Assembly: GCA_951812925.1 (NCBI GenBank)
Contig: OX638370.1
Location: forward strand, 46,627,948 to 46,691,947
DNA length: 64,000 nt
DNA from: Calliopum simillimum
Taxonomy: Eukaryota > Arthropoda > Insecta > Diptera > Lauxaniidae
Reading direction: 5' to 3'
In this document: one piece after another, positions 32,527 to 45,123 of the stretch
Layout of the letters: each line of letters starts with the position of its first letter
Position numbering within the stretch: position 1 is the first letter of the stretch
Program-made: the position numbers and the translations under genes
Notes under the pieces: model-generated
Told to the model about the DNA's origin: nothing
Seen by the model: the letters and a program-made list of their open reading frames with translations, nothing else
Database searches by the model: none

Positions 32527-33040
32527 TATACACAACTCTCCCCACGTGCTTTAAATAAAAAGTGCTTGCATCCAAAATGTTTTTTCGGGAAAATGTGTAG
32601 AATGACTTTAAGATAAAACATATACAGTAGACCCCGCTTAATTGACTTGATGAAAAATGCAAACTTTTCGGTTCAATTAACCGGGGAATCAATTAAGCGG
32701 GGCCCGCTTAATTGATCCGACTGATCAATTAAAAGAATCCCGGATAATTGATCGAGTGAGTCAATTAAGCATAGAAAAAATTTAATGGTTTTTTTATATG
32801 TTCAAAGCATTAAGAATTTCTTAAAGTCATAAGCTCCATAAAGAGATAACGAATACAAAAATATGTATGTTTATTGTATTAAAAAGGGCATTAGGTACAT
32901 AAAGGGAACTTCAATTCACCTTAAAATAAAATAAAGAAAATTAATACAAAATACGAGTATGTGCGTAGTAGACTTATAGCTGAGCATATAAATTTGGAAA
33001 AACTAGGTGTAATGGAAATGTTTATGGAAATCGATAGCTT

Positions 33041-36000
33041 ATAGTAGGAGATACGAATAAGGAGAGATTTTCACTCATCTGTTTAATGGATGAAACCTAT
33101 TTTTTATGAAAGTAAATACGTTTAGAAACATATTGTGAGTGGGTTGCCTAAAAAAATCCTGGCAAGGCTATGGTTCATTCCATATTGAAAAGTGCATTTT
33201 TTTCAAAAAATCCACTCATCTATTTAATGAAAAAATAATTTACCATTCGAAAGTTCAAAGCCCCTAAAATATGTAAAAGTAGGGTTGCCTATTTTTTTCC
33301 TGGCAAGGCATAGGGTTGCCAGGCTTTAAAAGGTCGGCCAAAACCACAAATTTGCACTCATCTGTTTAATGAAAAAATTGGATGCCATTCGAAAGCTTAG
33401 AGCCTCTACAATATGTTAAAGTAGGGTTGCCTATTTTTTTCCTGGCAAGGCATAGGGTTGCCAGGCTTTAAAAGGTCAGTCAATACCACAAATTTGCAAT
33501 ATGCGTTTAAAAAAAAAATGTGTTTAATGGAAAAATTATATACCAATCGAAAGTTTAAAGCCTCTACAATATGTTAACGTAGAGTTTCCTATTTTTTCTG
33601 GCAAGGCATAGGGTTGCCAGGCTTTAAAAGGTCGGCCAAAACCACAAATTTGCACTCATCTGTTTAATGAAAAAATTAGATGCCATTCGAAAGCTTAGAG
33701 CCTCTACAATATGTTAAAGTAGGGTTGCCTATTTTTTCCTGCCAAGGCATAGGGTTGCCAGGCTTTAAAGGTAGGCCAATACCACAAATTTGCACTATGT
33801 GTTTTTAAAAAAAATTTGTTTAATGAAAAAATTATACACCAATCGCAAGTTTAAAGCCTCTACAATGTGTTTACGTAGAGTTGCCTATTTTTTCCTGGCA
33901 AGGCATAGGGTTGTCAGGCTTTCAGAGGTCAGTCAATACCACAAATTTGCACTCATCTGTTTAATAAATAAATTTTGTGTTAAAATAAAGATAATTTCAT
34001 TGCGAACACGGTGATACAGGGTTGCTTGTGAAAAACCTGTTTTAAGCCAGGGATGCCGAGCTTTAAGAAATGAAATATTGGTACAAATGAAAATGTGCGA
34101 CAGAGAGATCCGAGCGAACTATTTGGTTAGGATGTATACTAGATCTATCGTTAAAATTGAAAATGAAAAAACCTTGCTCCCAGGGGCTAAAAAGTTTCCT
34201 ATTGGTGTAAATATCAAGCATAAAAATTTTGGTTCCGATCGGAAAATATTTTACAGTGCCGCAAGGCCGTTGAAGGTCGGAAAAACGCTATTTATATGGA
34301 AAAATGGTGCCTTAATCGCAAGAATCAGTCCTATCTCTGAAACTATTTGAGATAAGTGAATGAAATTTAGTATGTGTACGAACAATGCTTAAGTTATTTG
34401 CATCCAATAAAAAAATGAACGATGCCACGCCCCCTCGATCCGAAATTCTTGTATCTCTGGAAATATTGGACTCAGGGGAATGAGACTCGATACATATGTA
34501 ATTGGCACTGGTAAAAAATGTTTCAAAAAAATGGGCGGGGTCACCACCATTCCTTCTAAAAAAATCAAATTTGTCATATCTCTGAAACTATTTGATACAT
34601 ATGAATAAGATTTGATTTCAGGTAATGTGAAGAGAACAGGATATGGCACTGTAAAAATGTTAAAGCAATTTAAGCTACTTAGTTGATATAGAAGCAGCAA
34701 ATTTTTCTGTTCTTATTTTGGTCTCCTAAGTATAAACACCATGCAAAAAAAATTTTGTCCCAATCGGAACATATTTGACCGTGACACCAGGCCGTTAAAG
34801 GTCGGAAAAGCGCTATTTATATGAAAATAAGGAAACAATCAATCCTATCTTTGAAATTATTTGACATAAGAGGATGAGATATAACAAATTTGTTCTTTTT
34901 TTCAATGAGGGGGCGTGGCCCCACCCGTTTTTTTGAAAATTTTTTTCCCAATGCCAATTAGAAAAATACCAAACCTCGTTTACCTCAGCAAAATATTTTC
35001 AGAGATACGACAAATTTCGGTTGGAGGGGGCGTGGCACTGCCCATTTTTTTATTGGATACTATTAACTTAAGTATTCTTCACATAAATACTAAATCTTAT
35101 CCTCCTATGTTAAAATAGTTTCCAAAGATGGGATTGATTGTTTCCTTATTTTCATATAAATAGCGTTTTTTCCGACCTTTAACGGCCTGGTGGTCCACGG
35201 TCAAATATGTTTCCGATTGGGTCAAATTTTTTTTTGCATGGTGTTTTATACTTAGGAGACCAAAATAAGAATAGAAAAAAATTTACTGCTTTCTATATCA
35301 ACTAAGTAGCTTAAATTGCTTTAACAATTTTTTACAGTGCCATATCCTGTTTCTAAATCAAATCTTATTCATATGTATCAAATAGTTTCAGAGATATGAC
35401 AAATTTGATTTTTTTAGAAGGAATGGGTATGACCCTGCCCATTTTTTTGAAACATTTTTTTACCAGTGCCAATTACATATGTATCGAGTCTCATTGCCCT
35501 GAGTCCAATATTTCCAGAGATACAAGAATTTCGGATCGAGGGGGCGTGGCATCGTTCATTTTATTATTGGATGCAAATAACTTATGCATTGTTCGTACAC
35601 ATACTAAATTACATTCACTTATCTCAAATAGTTTCAGAGATAGGACTGATTCTTGCGATTAAGGCACCATTTTTCCATATAAATAGCGTTTTTCCGACCT
35701 TCAACGGCCTTGCGGCACTGTAAAATATTTTCCGATCGGAACCAAAATTTTTATGCTTGATATTTACACCAATAGGAAACTTTTTAGCCCCTGGGAGCAA
35801 GGTTTTTTCATTTTCAATTTTAACGATAGATCTAGTATACATCCTAACCAAATAGTTCGCTCGGATCTCTCTGTCGCACATTTTCATTTGTACCAATATT
35901 TCATTTCTTAAAGCTCGGCAACCCTGGCTTAAAACAGGTTTTTCACAAGCAACCCTGTATCACCGTGTTCGCAATGAAATTATCTTTATTTTAACACAAA

Positions 36001-36480
36001 ATTTATTTATTAAACAGATGAGTGCAAATTTGTGGTATTGACTGACCTTTTAAAGCCTGGCAACCCTATGCCTTGCCAGGAAAAAAATAGGCAACCCTAC
36101 TTCAACATATTGTAGAGGCTCTATGCTTTTGAATGGTATATAATTTTTTCATTAAACAGATGAGTGGAAATTTGTGGTTTTGGCCGACCTTTTAAAGCCT
36201 GGCAACCCTATGCCTTGCCAGGAAAAAAATAGGCAACCCTACTTTTACATATTTTAGAGGCTTTGAACTTTCGAATCGTATATGATTTTTTCATTAAACA
36301 GATGAGTGGATTTTTTGAAAAAAATGCACTTTTCAATATGGAATGAACCATAGCCTTGCCAGGATTTTTTTAGGCAACCCACTCACAATATGTTTCTAAA
36401 CGTATTTACTTTCATAAAAAATAGGTTTCATCCATTAAACAGATGAGTGAAAATCTCTCCTTATTCGTATCTTAGACTAT
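33041..36480. mobile_element. 3.4-kb palindromic element inside pogo
   Basis: Inverted arms extend from ATAGT...GATACGAATAAGGAGAG at the left to the complement at the right. The loop is about 250 bp around 34870-35125. An identical 90-codon frame appears at 34078-34350 (+) and 35624-35896 (-) because of the symmetry. The left arm is longer because a tandem array near 33345-33960 is expanded to about 4-5 units against about two in the right arm. No clear target duplication. Non-coding apart from the mirrored frame. Confidence 0.85.
33345..33965. repeat. Tandem array, about 140-158-bp period
   Basis: The unit contains ACCACAAATTTGCACTCATC, then TGCC...AAAGCCTCTACAATATGTT and GGCAAGGCATAGGGTTGCCAG. 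Copies begin at about 33345, 33486, 33643, 33781 and 33939. Spacing alternates (about 141, 157, 138, 158 bp), suggesting a dimeric higher-order unit of about 297 bp. Confidence 0.8.
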
Positions 36481-36487
36481 TAGGATA

Positions 36488-36556
36488 TGTACACTACGAG
36501 TCCATCAGTCTGCCGTGCTGAATCGGATGCCTGAGCACATGACCGGCCTGAAAAGA
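36488..36556. repeat. Segment shared in inverted orientation with 27056-27118
   Basis: Reverse complement of the GGCCGGTCA...GCACGGCAGACTGATGG segment at 27.06 kb. It lies immediately outside the 3.4-kb palindrome. Confidence 0.6.
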
Positions 36557-36607
36557 TTGCGCAAATCATTTTTTTTATATCTCGCAAACGGTAACTTATA
36601 TAGAAAA

Positions 36608-37317
36608 ATCCCTGTCGGAAGAACATAAACCGGTTACAAAAAAAAACCGGTTGGAAACGTAGTTAAAAAGCAACCGGTTTCAAACTGGTTTAAATTATAT
36701 GCAGCAAAAAACCACTTTGACTTTAATTTTTAAAATTTAATCTCAAATTTTTTTATTTTCCTTGCTGAGATTGTCAAATTATCAAGAAATTCAATTCAAA
36801 TTCATTTTCACAATATTTTTTTTCTTTAAGCTCCTATTTAATTTTCATTAATGTTCTAACTTAGAATAATACTAATTCTAAGATATTTTTTATTATTTAA
36901 TATTATTAACAGTTTAATATTTGTCTTTGAAACTTGAGTTCCCATATGAATCCCCAATGAATGTTTCAATTAAATTGAAAACATATGTATATATTATTGA
37001 AGTTCTTAACTAGTTTTTAAATCAGATTTGGTCAATTGACTATTTACCAATTGAAAAAGATCAATTTTAAACCAGTTGAAAATATATGCAGTGTAGGGCA
37101 ATTAACTATTTACCGATTTAAAATAAACCGGTTTTAAACCAGTTGAAAATATATGCAGAGTAGGACAATTGCCCTGCCCCTATGACATCGCCATGTTAAA
37201 TAAACCAGTCTCTTGCAAGGAAAAAAGTCAGAATTTCAACCGGTTGTGGTTGAAAAAAAAGTAGTTTTAAAACCGCTTTTAAACCAGTTGAATTTCCAAT
37301 AGGGATGTTGTGACAAT
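36608..37317. mobile_element. Inverted-repeat element with AACCGGTT motifs
   Basis: The left end is ATCCCTGTCGGAAG and the right end is the complement of ATCCCTATTGGAAA, an imperfect inverted repeat. The interior is full of AACCGGTT/AAACCAGTT motifs, including a tandem pair around 37060-37165 (AAACCAGTTGAAAATATATG). No target duplication confirmed. Confidence 0.5.
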
Positions 37318-37439
37318 TTTGTAATTGTGTGCATATAAAAATTTACTCAGCGTCAAATTTTTAAATTTTTTTATATTTCCCAGTGGCATCAAAAATAAAA
37401 AAGCAACATACGTGATTTTGACTATTTAAAACCTTTAAG

Positions 37440-37690
37440 GCCATCACCTCTTCTGGACATGGTATGTAATGCACAATCCACTTTCGTCGACGTCAAAAAT
37501 ATCAGCTTGATCAAAATCCTTAAATAATCCGGGAAGAACTAAGTTATTGAAATCATTTGCTCCTTTTACGTTTTCTAAGGATTTTTCACCATGGACTTTA
37601 CGAAAGACGACACCTTAACGGATTTGCCTTTGCCAAAGCCAGTTCGGAGTAGGATTAAAATCTTTATTGATCTGTATTGAAAACTGTTCA
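37440..37690 (-). pseudogene. pogo-like transposase fragment
   Basis: Minus-strand coding relic inside the pogo element. In one mostly open frame it reads FNPTPNWLWQRQIR (end of a CENP-B-type DNA-binding helix-turn-helix), then RKVHGEKS, and later DFDQADIFDVDESGLCITYH. The DESGL motif is the first catalytic aspartate of pogo/Tigger DDE transposases (usually a DETGL-type motif). The remainder of the transposase is missing or unrecognisable, so the copy is inactive. Confidence 0.75.
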
Positions 37691-39293
37691 GATTTTTCCA
37701 TCAGAAAAGTTTTTGTTACTTTTAATATTGTTGATCTTTAAAAGGGGTATTTTGTATGTATTTTTCATTTGGAAATAATTTTTTCCTATCAATTAACCGG
37801 GGAAACCAATTAAGCAGGAATCAATTAACAGGGGATTTGGGTGCCTTTTTCAATGAGGACAGTTTCACTAGGCTTTTTTTAGTTCAATTATCCGGGGAAG
37901 TCAATTAAAAGGGGGTCAATTAAGCGGGGTCTACTGTATAGCCTTTTTTTCAAAGTGAACGGCACTTTTTCAAACCAGGGCCGAAAAACCCATTTTTTAG
38001 CCCGGGGCTCTATACTAAAACCAAAAAAAGAGTTTCACTAAATTGTATTCAAAAAAAAGTATGCAGAAAGTTTTGTGCTTGTTTGTAGATTAAAAAACCG
38101 TTAATTGAAAAACCCTATCAAATATCGTTTACGAGATATTGCGTTTTTACTTAATTTTTTGAGTTTCTATTAAAAAATTTAATTTTTGCGTACAAAAAAT
38201 AATGATTAATATATAGAAACACAAATAGTCAGTTATAATGTATTTTTTGATGCTGAATCTGAATCTGGTCTTGAAATTGCTCTATCACTTCAGAATTTTG
38301 AGATATTCTAACCTGAAATTTTAGAATGTACGATTTTTTCACCACTTTTGAGGTTATATGACAGGACCAGGTAATTATTCATCATAAAACTCGATAAGGT
38401 TTTTAATACCACTATTCTTTTTCTTCAAAACTCACTTTAATTTATATCGATATCTTTATTTTTCTCCGATATATCGTAACCTAAAAAAAGTTAAAAAAAT
38501 GCACCTGGCAACATTGGTTGATTTATATAAAAAGTTGTTAAAAATGATTATGATGTTTAAGAATTGAGAATGTTTTTGGAAAAAGTAATTATTGTCACTT
38601 GCAATTTACCATAATCATGTTTAACAACATTTTATATAAATCAACCAATGTTGCCAGGTGAATTTTTTTTAACTTTTTTTAGGTTCCGATATATCGGAGA
38701 AAAATAAAGATATCGATATAAATTAAAGTGAGTTTTGAAGAAAAAGAATAGTGCTATTAAAAACCTTATCGAGTTTTATGATGAACAATTACCTGGTCCT
38801 GTCATATAACCTCAAAAGTGGTGAAAAAACCGTACATGCCAAAATTTCGGGTTAGAATATCTCAAAATTCTGAAGTGATAGAGCAATTTCAAGACCAGAT
38901 TCAGATTCAGCATCAAAAAATACATTATAAGTGACTATTTGTGTTTCTATACATTGATCATTTTTTTTCTTTTTTTGTACGCAAAAATTAAATTTTTTAA
39001 TAGAAACTCAAAAAATTAAGTAAAAACGCAATATCTCGTAAACAATATTTGATAGGGTTTTTCAATTTACGGTTTTTTAATCTACAAACAAGCACAAAAC
39101 TTTCTGCATACTTTTTTTTTTGTATACAATTTAGTGAAAAAATGTGTTTTTCGGCCATGGTTTGAAAAAGTGCCGTTTACTTTGAAGAAAGGGCTATATA
39201 TGTTTTATCTTAGAGTCATTCCACACATTTTCCCGAAAAACATTTTTGGTGCAAGCACTTTTTATTTAAAACACGTGGGGAGAAGTGTGTATA

Positions 39294-40289
39294 TGGATTC
39301 AACTCAGGCTTGCCAACTATTTGATTTTCAAAAAACCAGAGAAAAATAGTTCCCAAAGATTAAAAAGAGTGTTTCTTTGCGTTATCGACCAAGATTCGAC
39401 TTGATATCTCCTATTTATATGAAAATTGGTGAAAAGTTCGTATTTGACACACATATTACTGAGGTAAAATGATTTTCCGAAAATTTTCAAGATGTCGGCC
39501 ATAGGAAGATCGATCAAGCCTTTGGATACTCCCATATTTGAAAATTTATAGCTCCTCGGCTTTTTAACCGATTTTAATGAAATTTTCAGGATTTCTGTAG
39601 AAAAGTATGAGCTTTTGAAAAAAAGTATTTACACTGAAAAAAAATTATTTTTGGTCGAAAAAAATCTTTTTTTCTTTTTCAAAGCCGATTTGGGGCTTGG
39701 AGCACCCTTTTTATTTTTTTTAAATATTTTTATTTAAAAGTAAATTTTACTACAATTATTTTTCAGCCCTCAAAACTGTGGTATATTTAACAGTTATCAA
39801 GTTATGAGTTTTTGAAGTTGTATGTACATATAATGTTGTGTTTATCATGAGTCGTTGGTGCGGGTGCACTACCATACAGGGCTGCCACCGTCCGAATGGT
39901 ATTTTTTCTTCAGTGAACCCTAGTGAAATTTTTCATAAAATTTTTTTGTTGAATATTTTAACCCATTATAACCAAGTTTATGAATAAAGGGGTCAAAAAG
40001 ACCCATGAAAACGGGATATAATGGGTTAAGATGTTCTAAAAATTGTTCCTTGCTTGATTTCATGTTAACTTTCTGGAACACATTAACCCATTGTATCGCG
40101 TTTCAGCAAATAGTGCAGGCAAATTAGGTAAAATCAGGTATTCATTTCTTATTTTTTTGCATCGATTTTGATCCGGCTCATTTTGTTCCTGATAAAATTT
40201 AGAACAAAACCAACACATTAGTTGCGGCTTTTTCCCAAAACTTTTTTAATTCCCCGTGAACCCCAAAACCGTATAAATTCAATAAAACT
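39294..40289. other. AT-rich stretch, nothing recognised
   Basis: Short chance ORFs and poly-T/A runs only. No terminal repeats or domain were identified between the two palindromic elements. Confidence 0.35.
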
Positions 40290-41747
40290 GTTTTAAAATG
40301 CTTAAAAATGGAAAATTATGCTATTCGGGCGGTTCTCTAGGTTGCTGAATCCAAATATCATGTTGGAAAATGGAAAAATTTAAAATGGCGCTCGGAAAAC
40401 TGCGTAGATACCCATTTTAAGCACCAAAAATGGAAAAAAATCGTTATAGTGGGGGTTTTAGCCTAGAAGTTTTCTTGCAGTGAATGAATTTATACGGTCG
40501 AGTAGGGATTTATACAATACTATAAAAGGTAAAGTTTACCAAAAATGTTTTTGTGCTTTTGATTTGTTTATTATTAAAGCAATAACTATAAACTAATTTG
40601 AGGTCGCATAACACGAAAAAAGCAATTTTTTTTTTTTTTTTTTTTTTTTTCCTTGATTCGATCGACTTTATTTTTCCACGTTTACAAAGAGTGATTAATG
40701 GCGCTCCTACCAAGTACACCAAGGATTATGCTCCAAACTAAATTGACTGAGTTATAGCAGGAAAAGTTTGAAATTTTTGAAATTTTTATATCAACTTCAA
40801 ATGAAGCACTTTGTTTTTGGCATATATTTTTTTTTTTAAATAATTTTTTTTAGAAGTTTTTTAAATGGCGCATATAATTGCAAACATTTTAATAAAATTT
40901 CCAAAAGATATTAAGGTTTTAGTGCAATAAGGATGATGTCAGAATTTTCAAAATGTTCGGCCTGAGTCAATAGATCCAATTTTTCAGCTTCCAGATCGGA
41001 CACCCTACACTCATTGAGCTTTTTAAAGATGATCTAAATAACTTCTCATCATTCTCAACATTGCGGATCGCATCAAAATATTAATTTTTAAAAGAAATCA
41101 AAATGTCCCTATTGCACTAAAACCTTAATAACTTTTGGAAATTTCATTCGATTTTGCTCAGCATAGGCTTAAAATGTTTGGAATTATATTATTATAATTA
41201 TTATTAATCACTCTTTGTAAACGTGGAAAAATAAAATCGATCGGATTTGGCGTCATGGAAATATATTGATGTATATGAAGCTATAACCTCGAAAAAAGAA
41301 ATTATCGAATAACTCGGGAACGGCCTCAAGGAAAAAAAAATAATTGCATTTTTCGTGTTTAGCGACCTCAAATTAGCTTAGAAAAAATGGCTTGCAAAAT
41401 GTTACAAATATTTTTAATTTGGTGTTGTATTAACTTTTTATAGTTATTGCTTTAATAGTAAACAAATCAAAAGCACAAAAACATTTTTGGTAAACTATAC
41501 TTTTTATAGCATAAAAAACAAAATCCCACCTCGACTGCATAAATTCATTCACTGTAACAAAACCTCTAGGCTAAAACCCCCACTATGTATAACGATTTTT
41601 TCCCATTTTTGGTGCTTAAAATGGGTATGTACGCAGTTTTCCGGGCGCCATTTTCAATTTTTCCATTTTCCAACATCATATTTGGATTCAGCAACCTAGA
41701 GAACCCCCTGAATAGCATAATTCTCCATTTTTAAGCATTTTCAAAAC
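40290..41747. mobile_element. 1.46-kb palindromic element
   Basis: The ends are GTTTTAAAATGCTTAAAAATGG and the complement of GTTTTGAAAATGCTTAAAAATGG. The whole element is an imperfect palindrome centred near 41020. Arm landmarks include TAACGATTTTTT, CATTTTTGGTGCTTAAAATGGG and AAAACATTTTTGGTAAA. A poly-T run lies at 40626-40651. Its interior resembles the foldback at 30.96-31.6 kb, so this is a repeated family. No target duplication is clear and it has no transposase. Confidence 0.8.
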
Positions 41748-43395
41748 AAAAAGAAAGAATATGACTGAAAAACAATTATCATTTCAGTTTGAAGGTTAAG
41801 GTCTTAAATACGATAAGAAGTGAAACTTTATTTGAAAAGTTGGGGTGGCACTTATGTATTTGATAACATCCACATTCGACCAGTGATGTCGCGGTCTTAA
41901 AATTTTACCCCTAATGCGGCTAAATAAGTAATACTCAACTGTCAAAATTTGTATCTCATGTACCAACAGTTTTTTCTTTCATTGCAATGGCTCATATGGG
42001 GTAACTTTGAGAAACACTGCTCTTAGTGAATGAACATACTTACTTATTTATTGGGGCACACTATTTACCCGTACAAACGATAGGTACATTTTGACTCTCA
42101 AATTAACATTCACCAAACTAGCGCTCTTTCCTTCTTCCCTATACTGAAACCATTTAATGAAATTGTAATTCTTTGTTTCCATAGCAGTAAAAATGCAAAT
42201 CAGAGCACGTTCACAAATGTTAATTAAAGCACCAGCATTTTAAAGATTCTCAACAATAAATTCAACTTGCACTCGTACATTCAAAATGAAATGTTCCATT
42301 CATATTGTCAAAAAAAAAAAAAAAAAAAATAGAAAAACTCTTCAGTTTAAAAAATGAGATTAGAAAAATCGTTTCTGCAGACTTGTCGAACATGAATGCG
42401 AAATCAATTCACAATTGCTTTGACAGGATGTGGGTGGTTGATGGCTGAAACGACCTGACTTTGTTTGGCTTGGTTTTTGTGCACTTATGGTGAATGTTTT
42501 TATTGCTGACGTACTCCACACTAACTAAAGACAAAAAACCATAGAAATGAAAACAATTCAACAGAACTAAAATGTTTGAGTTGCGGTTTTAGGGGGATAT
42601 AGGGTTTAAAGCCCCTCATGAATCTTTAATTTACACAAAATGTTTTTAATCAAAAAGCATCATAGTTTAGAATTTATAATAATTCATTTTATTTTGTAGA
42701 CTTCAATGTCCTTAAAAATTGATTTGGCATGTGAAAACAATTGATCGTAGATGACATGGATTGATCGTTGAATCGTGATACAGTTATCAAATTAGAGTTA
42801 ATGAGCCGCTTATTACGAAAGTGGGGAAAGTACATTTAAAAAAAAAAAAAAAAAAAAAAAATAATATTTTAGATAATATGTATGTATGTATTCTCCTATA
42901 GCTCCTAGTATCTTCCGCACTTTTTCTGTACATTTTTTCAATTGAAAATTCTTATTAAATAAAATTTTCAAATTCATATTCAGGCATGTCGTGAAATCCG
43001 ATTGATTTCAATCACTTTTCATTTGGGAGGCTTTTTGATGAAAACGATGAGTCGAACGATAAAAAGTATTAGAATCTCTTTTGTGGAGAAAAACAGGTTC
43101 TACAAAAAGTATTGACTTGCATTAACGTAAAAATAACCGTTTAGAAAATATTCGATAAAATCAAATTTTAAAGCCAGTTTCAAGACAAATCATTTGAAAT
43201 CTTAAAATTGAGAATTGGATAAATGCAACTAAAGTAATAGCTTCTCAAAAAAAAAACTAACCTAAAAATTTCGAAGTCCCATGTCTTGGCCATGTTTTGA
43301 AGTTTTGGAATAATATTTAGTAGTAATTTTCTCCACTCTGTTATAATTGCTTATGCCAATTTATAGCCAAATCAGATTCCATCAACAAGTTTCTT
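41748..43395. other. AT-rich stretch with long poly-A runs, nothing recognised
   Basis: Contains poly-A runs near 42308-42330 and 42836-42862 and only short chance ORFs. Poly-A runs may mark ends of retroposed sequences, but no coding relic precedes them. Confidence 0.35.
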
Positions 43396-43470
43396 GATCG
43401 TTTTGACATGGTTTACACCCAAAACGAAAGTGCGCATTTTTTATTCGAACGTGAAATCGGTTTTGTTATA
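43396..43470 (+). pseudogene. RTE-type LINE fragment, left of insertion
   Basis: The frame reads PKTKVRIFYSNVKSVLLY, a conserved segment downstream of the reverse transcriptase core in RTE-type LINEs (compare the NSNVKSVLLYG pattern). It is cut at TA 43469-43470 by the 1.65-kb element and resumes at 45124 with TATGGTGCGAAACG, restoring the sense YGAKRG. Confidence 0.7.
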
Positions 43471-45123
43471 TCGAGCCCTAACCGCAATTGTAGCGTATGC
43501 GACAAAAAGCAAATTTTACAGTAGAGAGTTTTTTTCATTTTTTTTCGAACATGCATGGCGGATTTTTTTAAAACGTTAAATGTAGTCTATATTAGACCTC
43601 ATATAAATAATAGACGCGTTTTTAAATTGATTTTGTGCATATTTCACTCATTTATGGCGCTTACGACATTTTCGCAGTCACTCTTGGCGAAGATTGAAAT
43701 TAAAATGTGGCGCATACGTTTTTTGAAATTACATGGTTTTGCCTTTGAAGAATACATTTATTACATTTATTTAATACACAGAAAGAAATTTGTAACAATT
43801 TGAATGGTTGAAATTGTACCAACCCACAAAAACGGTCAGATTGACTGTAATATTGTTAATTTACAGTACTACGTATACTTAGTATTAAAAACTTGCAAAA
43901 TATCACACACACATCGTTTGAACTTGGTTTTACTCCGATGTAGTCCCACTCCAGGTCTTTTTTTTTGCAAAGTTGTCCATAGAGGTCCAAATATACAGAA
44001 AAAGTTTTTTTTTTAAAATCGGTTAACGAGCTAATCGATTTTCCGAGTCGAATTCAGGTTACCAAATGGTCTTCACATTGTTTCTGCATTAAACAAAAAG
44101 TTTGACATAAACTAACTAAAAACTAGGTGTGCAGTTATTTTTCTGTTTATTTGTAGATTCAAAAATATTCTTTTCGAAAGTTTTAACTGATCGCGTTAAC
44201 GAGATATTGTATTTTTAACAACTTTTTTTGACATTTTTTTGTTAAAAAATAAATGAACTTTCGCTTTTTTTTAGAAAATTAGCAACGGACGAAAACAAAA
44301 AAATTAATTTTCAATGTAAATTTTGATGATAAATCCAAATCTGGTTTTAGAATTGCTATATCTAAAATGGTTTGAGAGAAATCCTAGCCTAAAGACTAAT
44401 TTTCCATCCATTTTGTGAAAAGTTAAAATAAAATTGTTTTTATTTTTTTGAGGTTATAATATAGAACAAGGAAATCTTTAGCCATAAAACATTAAAAACA
44501 CCTTGAAGCCCTATTATTTTACTTCAAAACCCAGCTTAAATTATATCGATATATTTTTTCTTCTGCGAATTATTCTAACCTGAAAAGGTGAAAAATGGAA
44601 AAATCCACGTTTTTTTGAAATTTCAGCTTACGATATTTCGAAGACAAAAAAAGATATCGATATAATTTAAACTGATTTTCAAAGTAAAAGACTGGGGCTT
44701 CAAGCTTCATTCTCAATCCTTCGAGCTAACTTTAAGAACGAACCCTCTTTACAAAATTTCGTCGAATTATCTAAGTTTTCCCGTGAATAATATTTCCACG
44801 CACACACAAACATCCATCCAAACAGACGGACATGGCTATACCGACTTAAAAGGTAATTCTGACGAGGAATATATGTACTTTTCTATACCTGCCACGCCTC
44901 CTTCTCTGGTTTTTGAGGTGCTTACGTTCTTTTTGCGGTCAACAAAAATACATATGTGGCTCTTACGACATAATTGAAAGTGCGATATCTTTGTTAATAC
45001 ACAAAATTCATTTTTAATATTTTGCATATACTTAGATGTGAATGACATTTTAGAACATATTTGCATGAAAAAAAAAAATGTCGAAAAAATGTCGCATACG
45101 CTACTGTTGCGGTTAGGGCTCGA
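43471..45123. mobile_element. 1.65-kb TA-flanked inverted-repeat element
   Basis: Terminal repeats of 34 bp with two mismatches (TCGAGCCCTAACCGCAA...), flanked by TA on both sides. The interrupted LINE frame confirms the junctions. The interior is AT-rich and non-coding, with GATATCGATATAATTT palindromic motifs and near the right a CAGACGGACATGGCT...GAATATATGTACTTTTCTATACC block shared with 14.34 and 48.2 kb. TA duplication suggests a Tc1/mariner-type mover in trans, though ATAT (4 bp) is equally compatible. A truncated inverted copy is at 14340-15440. Confidence 0.85.

Larger units (their letters stand above)
32625..37936. mobile_element. pogo/Tigger-type element (5.3 kb with nested insertions)
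   Basis: Identical 22-bp termini starting CAGTAGACCCCGCTTAATTG with TA duplications (32623-32624, 37937-37938). The other arm of the surrounding palindrome reads AAAACATATATAGCCC, the unoccupied site, which confirms both the boundaries and the TA duplication. Subterminal repeats of the type TCAATTAACCGGGG recur at both ends. It carries a pogo transposase relic near its right end and two nested elements (33041-36480 and 36608-37317). Confidence 0.9.
32531..39289. mobile_element. Palindromic element split by a pogo insertion
   Basis: Ends CACAACTCTCCCCACGTG and the complement of CACACTTCTCCCCACGTG, flanked by 4-bp TATA (32527-32530 and 39290-39293). Excluding the pogo insertion it is about 1.45 kb and nearly fully palindromic, with its centre near 38590. 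Arms run from 32531-32624 plus 37939-38590 against 38600-39289. The CAC start and 4-bp duplication match the 18.4-20.3 kb palindrome and suggest the same (Chapaev-like) mechanism, though the sequences differ. No transposase. Confidence 0.8.

Noticed and set aside
33345..33965. Regular repeats about 140-158 bp apart, considered as CRISPR-like
   Set aside because: Whole units are repeated, not short repeats with unique spacers, and the DNA is clearly insect nuclear; it is a tandem array inside a palindromic element.
34078..35896. Two identical 90-codon ORFs on opposite strands (34078-34350 and 35624-35896)
   Set aside because: They are mirror images created by the palindrome, with no recognised domain; not annotated as genes. 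The same applies to 18937-19158 and 19522-19743.
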